DNA of 64,000 nucleotides from Climacium dendroides (lineage: Eukaryota; Streptophyta; Bryopsida; Hypnales; Climaciaceae). The translations under genes were made by a program, and so were the position numbers. Below are positions 55,848-64,000 of this stretch, in pieces. Location of the stretch: the NCBI GenBank assembly GCA_950106755.1, contig OX467084.1, forward strand, positions 37,203,213 through 37,267,212, given 5' to 3'. Position 1 is the first letter of the stretch; each line of letters opens with the position of its first letter. The notes under the pieces were generated by a model. It saw only the letters and a list, made by a program, of their open reading frames with translations. It was not told the DNA's origin and did not search any database.

Positions 55848-55864
55848 CCGTTATGACAACCCTG
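55848..55864 (-). repeat. Right terminal inverted repeat of the giant hAT
   Basis: CCGTTATGACAACCCTG, followed by the 8-bp duplication TTCTGAAA at 55,865-55,872. Confidence 0.9.
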
Positions 55865-55872
55865 TTCTGAAA

Positions 55873-58740
55873 CTCCCAATTTCCTAGAAAATTCCTATTT
55901 TAATGAATATAATGTTTCATAGTATGTGTTGGAATTGGGAAATAAGGTCCAATTGGGGTCGTTTTAAGCCTCTAAAGGCACTTTTGGATGGAATTCTAGC
56001 ATAGAAACTTATCCTACATCTTTAGAATGCTTGAGTAGACATGTGGAAAATATTAGGGAGTAATTGAGAGTGGTTTGGAAGGCTGTCCCTTTCACTTAAG
56101 CTTAGTTTACTAAAAATTTACTAAAAGAATTGGAAAATCCATTGCTTGGAGGCATTTAGATTATAGTTCCATACACTCCTCCTCGGCCAACTTTGTGGAT
56201 GGGTTTTGCCTTACGGTGAAAAACACTCACATGTATAATAGTAGCAATGTCTTCCTATGTTGTTTTGTATATACAAGTAGTCTCATTGTTGATTTCCAAC
56301 ACTAACTCTAAGTTCTACCTTCTTGAAAGTTCTTCTCCAACATGACCTTGTGCAAAGCGAAGGGATTTGTGGATGATGATTGACTTGATTGATAGATACT
56401 TTCTTTCCTTTTGTCATTCTAGATTTCTTAAGTGCCTTAGAAGATAAAAAGAAAAGGAACTTCGCTTCTTACACTTCGTTATCTTTTTAGGAATGGTAAA
56501 TAGAATGCTATTGTTCAATGACAGTATGAGGTCATAGAGGAGCTCACCTAACTTAATAACTTCTCACTCTCAAGAGCGAGTGTTGTGGAACAAGGAATAC
56601 ATTGGAAAGACTCTTGTTGCAGGAAGTAGCAAGTACTTATGCGTAGATTGAAGGACATTAGACATGAAAGCTATAAATCAACATTGTAGAATAGGTAATT
56701 AACAATGGCCGCCAAAGTATTTCATAGTACCAAACTGTGACAACTTGTTTACATAGCTATCAATATTTATGAATGAGCACTTGCATTCCTGAATATTACT
56801 CTGATAGAGGACTTTTCCCAAGTGCCACATTGATGTTGTAAAATCTTGTAATATGTAAAAGCATTGTCACCGTCACATTCTTTGAGACAACATGGTATAT
56901 TCTCTAAATGTAGATGAAAAGTACTACAAGCCCTTTACAATATTCTCTTGAAATTAAATCCTAGTGTATAAGAAAAAGGGCCTTCAAAGTAGTATTCATT
57001 CTTATTTTATTTTATTTTTCTTTATTCAACTAGATGAGATTTCACTAGACTATATACAGGATATGATTTTTTAGTTACAGTCAGTGACAAGGAATTCTAG
57101 GGTCCTTCAGAATGAGATTAGAAGTCTCAACGTAAAAAGTTAGACACTTTATAGTAGTCATAGTCCTTGAACTTTATTTGTATACAATTAATAAGTCCCT
57201 AACACACAGCCACCTCTTTGCATTGAATGTTTTAATTGAAGGTACACTAGAAGACCATTGATGGTAGCTTGGTGTGAGCGCTTATTTACCCACCCTTGAT
57301 AAATCAGTAAACACAAACAGGTTCTTTTAATCGGTCTTATCCTATGGGTGTTTTAACGTTGGTCCATTGTGCCTTCCAAGCAATGGATCTTTTCCAATTC
57401 CTAAGTATGTTTCAAGTATGCGAAAACCCAATCAAAACAAGTTTTATACTATTAATTGTTTGGTAATTCCTAATTCTAATGAATTGTTGTAGTTATTCCA
57501 TGAAAGATGAGTCAGACATCAACTAAGCATTCCATCTTGTAAAGGGATAATTCCCCTTTCCAAAACTATAAAAATTTCTAGAATCGGTCAGTCCTATCAA
57601 AAGATACGGGTGGATGAAGTTTGACCACTAAATAGTCTTCCAAAACTTCATCCACAATTTTTGGTTGGGTTCCTAATTCAAAAGACTTCGAAATTTTTAG
57701 TATGTACTTAAAGTACTTTTCTCTACTTACATCTAAAGTTTGGTCTAATTTTGGCAATTCTATCTAATTTTCATCCAAATTGGGCCTTAAACTTCATCCT
57801 TCCCTAACTTCCTTGTTTTAAGTCGGAATTCCAAGTGTGAGATGTTTTTGGAAACCTCTAAGCAAGATCTAATATATAATCTGATTATCCTTGAAGAAAA
57901 ACTTTGTCTTGACACTCTGAATCCTATTTGTAGTTCGGCCCTATGGTATTTTATCCTATTTTCAATAATTCAAAAGGAAGGGAAGAAATTCATGTTTTAC
58001 CTCAAAGCCAGGTTCAATGTTGAGGTAATTTTAGGCATCTTGGAAAGCTCCATAATCCACCATCTTCAAAACTCGTTTGATAATTTTTCCCACGGCTTAA
58101 AAAGAGGTGCTAAATACAAGATTAAACTCTAATTCCCTCAACTTCCTCTTTCCTTTTTTTTAACTCTTCTTATTTCTTTTCCACACTATTCTCCTTCCAT
58201 TATTTGGATTTTCAAGAGTTGACTTAGGCTTCTAAATAATTGCTCCAAACTTCTGAACAATAATTGACTTTTGAAATCCTTCAAGTCAATTATTATTCTA
58301 TCCAACTTCTAATGATCTAAATTGCTTCCCTAAGATTTTCAACTAATCCTTTCAACTCCCCATCTTCTAATTGCTACTTCGAACCTTCATTCTAAACTAT
58401 AAACTACAATTCCTCGCTTCTTCTTCTATGAGTTTTGTGCAACTTGAACTAGTTTGAGTGATTTGAAAGGTGACAAAATCCTAAGCCTATTCTATCTTTT
58501 GTTTGTGTTTCCTTCTTCTATTGCGTTCCTAAAAGTGAGAAGTTGTGAGCAAGCTTCTAATGTCCTAGACTTCCCTATTCTATTGTTTTCTAGCCTACTT
58601 CTCTTCTATCATTCTAGATTTACTTTGATTTTTATTTTATTTTTTCATAAGGCCATATGGCCTGTTCAATCCAAACCAACCTATCAAGCCCTGTCGCAGC
58701 CAGACCGGATCGATTAAGGCCACAAACAGTCCTTACTAGA
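55873..58740. other. AT-rich region, no gene recognised
   Basis: Only short open frames without recognisable content, including 57,842-58,132. No element ends with matching duplications were found. Confidence 0.55.
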
Positions 58741-58935
58741 GGTTCTCGACTGCTTTGTACTCGGAGGTTCCCGACTGCACGTTCCTGGAGGTTCTCGATT
58801 GCTTGTACCCGGGGGTTCCCGACTGCACGTTCCCGGGGGTTCTCGACTGCTTGTACCCGAGGGTTTTCGACTACACGTTCCCGGGGGTTTCCTGACTGCT
58901 TGTTCCCGGGGATTCCCGACTGTTCATTCTCGGGC
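58741..58935. repeat. 24/25-bp minisatellite with alternating unit types
   Basis: Eight units based on GGTTCCCGACTGC. They alternate between a form with TTGTACCCG and a form with ACGTTCCCG, so the real period is a dimer of about 49 bp. Open frames over it are artefacts. Confidence 0.88.
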
Positions 58936-60462
58936 TCGCTGGTATACTAGTTGGGTATCCGACTGCTCGTTTTGGACTGGCTGATATACTGGCTGGATTC
59001 TTTCCTTTCTGGCTACCACTTGGTGTCTTAAAGGATACAATTTATCCCAATATGAAGCACGATTTTGAAATCTAAATACGGATGTTTTCTAGAATGATGT
59101 AATTTACTAAGGGAGACACAATTCCTATTGTAAATCTATGTTCACATTCAAAGGAAGAATGTGATATATTGAGACTAACTTGGTGGGAATGGCAAGATAA
59201 CTAGTTTGAAAATTTTAAGGACTATCTAGGTTTAAAGCTTCGCCGTCAATTCTAAGTATGGAGAATTTCTAAGGAAATTTTGCAATTGCTTCCACTATGG
59301 TTTGGAATACTTTCTAATCTCTATGATTTGGCTAATTTTTCCCCAAGCCAAAGCTTTGCCGTGATTTTGTCAAATTACCAAAACAACTACTATAACCTCT
59401 AGACGAGCAAAGTCAAGGCTTCGCCGTCCCAAATGGGACAAGAATTTTAAAACAAAAGAACTTCTACTCCCCACTAGAAATTAGTACGTGTGTTAGTACA
59501 ACCTTTTAAGACAATGGGTTAATACAACACAAATTTGAACAAAGAACAAGATCTTTTGCAACAAGGATGGTTAGTACAACACAAATTGACTCTAGAACCC
59601 CCCACAAAGCGGCATCGCCAAGGTACAGAGTGGGGTTTCTCTCTAGGATTAGTACAAGCCAAGAAATCCAACAATAACAACCAAAATCCAAGTTTTAATG
59701 ACAAAAACAACTTAAGATGAAGCCAAGATTTGAAGGGACCCCTCAAGTCCTTCAAAGCTTGAAAAATAACAACAAAAGTGCCCGGAAACACACATGTATA
59801 CAATTTGGAAACAAAAATTGGCCCAACAGTCCAACAAAATGGACTAACGTATATTTGGTGCCAAAATGGTCACCAATTAGTAACAAAGGGGTGGTTTGAG
59901 AGAGAAATGAGAGTCCTTATATACTTTTCCAAGGGCCTCACTCTCCCCCCCCAAAGTTCCTATAAGGTAATTCTATTTACTAAGTCTTTTATCTAAATTC
60001 TTCAATTTTAACTTTCTACGTTGGTCCAAACTCCTAACTTTTGGAGAAAGACTCCAAATCGCAAACGGATTGCACCATTGGCTTCAGAAGGTCATTTTTA
60101 GTCTTAAGGAACCTCCCTCCCCTTTTTCCTATATCAAAATCACAAAGATTTCTAGTGCTAATTGAATAACCAAAAATGAATAACCAAAAATGGATAAAAA
60201 CCCAACTTTTGGAGACCAACTTTTCTAGGAAAAGTAACTAGTCTAGACTCTTTAGTAAGTGTAAGGGAGTAAGAAAAGACCCCGCTTTGACCATGTAAGA
60301 AATGACCCCGCTTTAGTACATGCATGTTTTTTTATTGTCTTTGAATGCATTTTTGTCATGTGCAATATATGTATATTGATTTGTTTCAATCCACAAATGT
60401 TGCAATGTTTGATGTATGAAATTTAATGTAGAAAGTAATATTTTTGGTGGATGGATTTGTAG
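58936..60462. other. AT-rich region, no gene recognised
   Basis: No supported coding sequence. Short recurring words (GCTTCGCCGT, TTAGTACAAC) hint at decayed repeats. TTTGTAG at its right edge is a plausible acceptor for the pseudogene at 60,463. Confidence 0.5.
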
Positions 60463-61812
60463 GATTTGACTTTGGATGAAATGGCAGACATGCCTTTACA
60501 TAATTTGTTTGAAACAATTCATAATAAATGACTTCTAATATTCACAAACCGAGGAAACTATTTATTTAATGCTACTTACAATGATAGTATCCATGCATGG
60601 ATGCAAATGATAGACTATCGTGCTTATTTGAAAGGACATACATGTAGATCTGGTCCATCAAAGGAGGAGTTGAAATTAAGAGTTGCACACCGAAGTGAAG
60701 ACCCTAAAAAATGGCAAAGGCATTGAATATGTCATCTGGATCTCAAGACTCAAGGTGTAGGAATTCACATACCGCATTTGGAAGGAGAAGAGATCTTTGA
60801 CACAAAGAGGAAGTTGAACGTTCCCATCGGTGATGCAAGGGATTCACATAGACTAGATAAGGTGAACTTCTCTCAACTTTGAGTCCAAACGAGGTCCACC
60901 ACAACTTTTACAAAGTGTTTGCTAAACAAGAGAAAGCAACCTAAGGTGAACCCATCTCACTATGTTACGATTGCGCGATTGTGACACGTTGAAGTGACAT
61001 TACAAGGATTAACCACAAATCAAATTCAAGATGTCAAGCTCAACAACAAAGGTCAAATATCAAGTGCACTACCAAAATTGCAAGAAAAGGGAAGAGAACC
61101 CCATCTCCCACCTATCATGGTAAAAGGAAGATTATAAGAGTAATTGAGAGGTGGTGGCAGACTTTTGGTTCTATTGGGATGACATTGAACGATGTGTGAA
61201 GGCACCAAGCAAAAGTGGGTTATAGATTGGCTTGAGGTGCCAAAAGTTTGGCCAATTTTGAATCAAACAAACCTCAGTCGAGAAGAAACATTGTTGCTAC
61301 AACATGTGGTTTTTGTCTCCAAGAGCGCTCTACGTTGTTGCCACGTTGACTTTTCAACATGTCAAAGATATTTAAAAGCATGTTATATGATCAACCAACA
61401 CTAGAGAATGCAGATGCGTATCTGACGGTTAGAAACAACTGAACTATACGGCAAAATTACAAATGCACCAACTACAAAACAATAGAACAAGTAGGAGAAT
61501 GCTAGCAACATTAAAAGACAAATTATAGGAGTGACATTGTTTCCTTTTTTGAGGCTAAGTGCTATTGTGTCACTAGAAATTGGACCAAACCATGACAAAA
61601 ATGTGTATTGAATTACATTGGATATATTTTCCACATGCACATGCCCGATTTTGTGAATATGGCTATTTCTGCTATTGGTGGCCATCAGCAATATGTCAAT
61701 TGCAAGCACTATACTACATATACCAATACTTCTACAAGATGGACATCCATGATGACATATTCATTCATGCACCCAGTTATAGCTTCAACGAGTTGAAGCT
61801 TCTTCTAATTTG
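60463..61812 (+). pseudogene. Second SWIM-family copy, heavily degenerate
   Basis: Collinear with the copy broken by CACTA elements: DEMADMPLHNLFETIHNK, YRAYLKG, KEELKLRVA, HLEGEEIFDTKRKL, LDKVNF, then DDIERCVK, KVWPILNQTNLS, and at the end VNCKHY (the C-x-H half of the finger) and FIHAPSYSFNELK. Many stops and shifts. The C-x-C half of the zinc finger survives as CTCP near 61,640 in another frame. It shares the inferred 3' splice-site position at the start, so the intron predates the split of the two copies. No CACTA insertions here. Confidence 0.8.
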
Positions 61813-64000
61813 AGCAGGGATCATCACTGTACTAGAATAGGCATAACCTCATTCTTCTATGTACTTCATTGGTATTATATTAATTTACAATTGTTACAAT
61901 TGAAATGATTTGAAGTATATGGAAAGAAAAATGTTTATGCAATCATAAAGTATGGAGTACGGATCATTAGTCATATGTTTAAACATAAGAAGGTATGAAT
62001 GGCCAAGATTTGCATCATTGACCTCTAATATAATAACAAACATATAAATACAATATCATTATTTTGTATTTGGTCTTTCTTTATTTTCCTATTATTTCCT
62101 ATGTTTTTTTTGTTACTTCTAGTTCTTCCATTCTAATTCTAGTTTTTCTCCATTTTTTTTCCTTTTTTCCCTCATTTTTTTCTTTTAGTTTCCATTATTT
62201 TTATGAATGCTTCTTTATTTTTTTTCAAATATTTTTTCATTTCAATTTATGTTTTTTGTAAGGCGTATTCCACATTTTATATTTTTTTTCCAAAGCAATA
62301 GTCACTCTTTTAGGTTGGAATAAATCCACAAGAGAGGTTCATGATACTTTGTAATGAATGAAGAAAGTACTAAAGTACATATTGACATTGAAAGGTCTTT
62401 TCCAATTGGCAATGGAAAATGGCAATTAAAATTTTTTCAAATAAAATCCATGGTCATAGGGATAGTAGTCATAGATTCTAAAACTTACTATAAATAGTAA
62501 GTTTTTCACTTTTTTGGAAAAAAATTTGTAACTAATTTTTTTTTCAAATTTCTACAAAATAAGAAACTTTAGGGGCTCTAGACTCACAAGCTCCAAGCTT
62601 GCTACTCTAAGCTTACACGGTAGCATCTTTGTGTCGGACAATTGCAAGAAACACTTGCCAATTTGGTTGCATTTTCACAATACTTGTTTTTTTTCCATGG
62701 AGCACTTTAATATAGAGATAGAGATAGAACCAATGTAAAGACCTTTAAGAAGTTTTTATTCTAAGAAGATAGAGCATAGAATAATTTTCTAAGTAGGAGA
62801 ACTGAAAAGGACACTAAAAAATAGGCACTTAGATGTTTTAATTTGTAAAAATTAATTCAATAAATTTTTAAAATAAAATAAAATTTTCATTGTAATAACT
62901 CAATAGAGATGTACATTAACCAAAAGAATCACCAAATAATTATTTCTATGTTTCAAAATGTATGTAAAAAAACCTCAATTTGTTAGCTTCTTTACAACAT
63001 AGAACTCATTATTTTTAGAATTCCTTCATATAATAGGTGTTAATCTACTAGAAAACTATTTCTTCTAAATTCTAGCTCCAAGATTGTTTGAGGGGGCTAA
63101 AAATAGTACTACCCCTTAAATTGGCAAGGGTGACAATTAATTTGGGGCTATTGTTAGATAATAAAACATTCTTGAAAAATGAAGGAAAATTAGTGTATAA
63201 TAGTCATGAGCACCTTGCCTTTGGACTTTGAATCATTTGGAGCCATAATACAATAGTTATGGCCAATATTAATAAATCAATTAGAAATGGGTAATAGAAT
63301 ATAATACAAGCATTTCTTGCAATTGCTCTATCATGCTTGTAGATTGAGGGTTTGGTAGTACTATTGAGTATCCATTCTAAAGAATTTAAAGCTTAAACAT
63401 TAGAAGACATTTTAGGTCTCTATAGGGCCGTTTCAAGCCTGTTCCCTCATTGCTCCCTACTATTAGGGAATTTTTTTAAAAATTAATTCTTAGAATGCCA
63501 AAAAAATTGAATTTTTTTTTCCAAAAATGACGTGGCAAGGTCTCGACCACATCATCCTGTTGCGTTGTCATTGCTACAATGTACTATGGAAAGTTCCCTG
63601 CCATGATAACTCGTGGCCCTATAGAGGCCTGAAATGTCTTCTAATGTTTAAAAGAGATGTTCTTCTTGCACTCTTGAAGCTATTGGCACAAGGATTTTTT
63701 AATACATTAATTAAATGTCATTTAGAAGTTAGTAATATTAGTTGTCCTTCAACATACATTTTAAGCATGGAAAATTTTATTTGGTTACTTCTTTTTAGGT
63801 GCATCACAATCTCCATGGAATTGTCATTCAAAGAGATTACTCTTTATAGTTTAAGATATACACCTTAGTTAAGAGAATATTTGTTTTTGGAACTATTTAC
63901 CTTAATTATTTTATTTAATATTACCATATTTTTACATAAAAAGTTATGAAGAACAAATTTCCAATATCCTATGGTTTTTGTAAATTCATTCATGTTTTTT
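61813..64000. other. AT-rich region without genes
   Basis: No gene supported to the window end; poly-T tracts around 62,060-62,300. The only structured feature is the inverted repeat at 63,393-63,651. Confidence 0.6.
63393..63651. repeat. MITE-like element with 37-bp inverted ends flanked by TTAA
   Basis: Arms 63,393-63,429 and 63,615-63,651 are inverted copies with two mismatches (TTAAACATTAGAAGACATTT to CTATAGGGCC). The outermost bases are TTAA on both sides, which could be a piggyBac-type target duplication or part of the arms. No coding capacity. Confidence 0.65.

Larger units (their letters stand above)
26518..55864. mobile_element. 29.3-kb giant hAT-type transposon with cargo genes
   Basis: Left end TATGGTTGTCATAATGG (26,518-26,534); right end, reverse-complemented, CAGGGTTGTCATAACGG (55,848-55,864): 14 of 17 match. 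Both are flanked by exactly TTCTGAAA (26,510-26,517 and 55,865-55,872), an 8-bp duplication as in the hAT superfamily. Near both ends sit GTCCGCGCCC repeats, pointing outward in each case. Inside are a hAT transposase, a kinase-fold gene and a RING gene of its own, plus four later insertions: LTR-like 3.4 kb, hAT-like 8.5 kb, MITE 203 bp and CACTA 1.78 kb. Without those the element would be about 15.4 kb. The TATGG left end departs from CAGGG and may be mutated. Confidence 0.88.

Noticed and set aside
57244..57300. CACTAGAAG as a CACTA left end
   Set aside because: No matching right end or duplication downstream.
57842..58132. 96-residue open frame
   Set aside because: AT-rich, no motif, no neighbouring coding signals or splice context.
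58657..58984. Open frames over the minisatellite
   Set aside because: They translate tandem repeats of 24-25 bp only.
63527..63868. 113-residue open frame
   Set aside because: It overlaps the right arm of an inverted-repeat element and has no motif or relatives in the window.

Overview
The window is nuclear DNA of a land plant, probably from an early-diverging lineage (a bryophyte such as a moss or liverwort is my guess, at low confidence). It is AT-rich and intron-containing. It holds a short plant-type telomere repeat (AAACCCT)4 and is made almost entirely of nested transposable elements. I see no housekeeping gene, tRNA, rRNA or CRISPR array.

Left third (1-16,091). A gene of unrecognised function with a C-terminal SWIM-type zinc-finger signature (C-x-C...C-x-H) is broken by two CACTA (En/Spm) transposons. 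The first, 798-13,939 (13.1 kb), is a complete-looking element: CACTA-type inverted ends, 3-bp target duplication ATA, a minus-strand TNP2-type transposase (3,530-8,034) and a plus-strand TNPA-like gene (about 9,473-13,262). The second, 14,949-15,936 (988 bp, duplication AAT), has no genes. Removing each element with one target copy restores the reading frame. A second, more decayed copy of the same gene family lies at 60,463-61,812.

Middle left (16,092-26,517). After a telomere-like repeat comes a multi-exon, degenerate gene (19,648-25,955). It appears to join a ParB/DGQHR-like domain, a DNA-methyltransferase-like module and an FCP1/NIF (HAD) phosphatase-like domain. About twelve copies of a roughly 30-bp palindrome (TTTAGCGCGA/TCGCGCTAAA core) lie in and around it, all in inferred introns, including a cluster of seven just upstream of the first coding exon.

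Centre and right (26,518-55,864). This whole 29.3-kb stretch looks like one giant hAT-type transposon: ends TATGGTTGTCATAATGG / CAGGGTTGTCATAACGG in inverted orientation and an exact 8-bp target duplication TTCTGAAA. It carries a kinase-fold gene (minus, 44,058 to 33,980), a divergently transcribed coiled-coil/RING gene (44,757-47,051) and a hAT transposase with a very long acidic/Gly-rich tail (49,565-55,080). GTCCGCGCCC-type repeats lie at both ends and in the promoters of its genes. Four later elements sit inside it. They are a 3.4-kb LTR-retroelement-like insert (29,248-32,674), an 8.5-kb second hAT-like element (34,399-42,888, duplication CCAATCAC) that splits the kinase gene at its DWG motif, a 203-bp perfect-hairpin MITE (49,948-50,150) and a 1.78-kb CACTA element (51,100-52,876), the last two both in the transposase. 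The inner 8.5-kb element carries its own kinase and RING-family paralogs but no transposase, so the kinase + RING set looks like recurrent cargo of a family of large hAT elements.

Right flank (55,873-64,000) is mostly AT-rich, with a 24/25-bp minisatellite, the second SWIM-family pseudogene and a small inverted-repeat element. Most element genes carry only a few in-frame stops, many of them TAG or TGA that could come from CAG or CGA by C-to-T change, as expected for methylated, silenced DNA.
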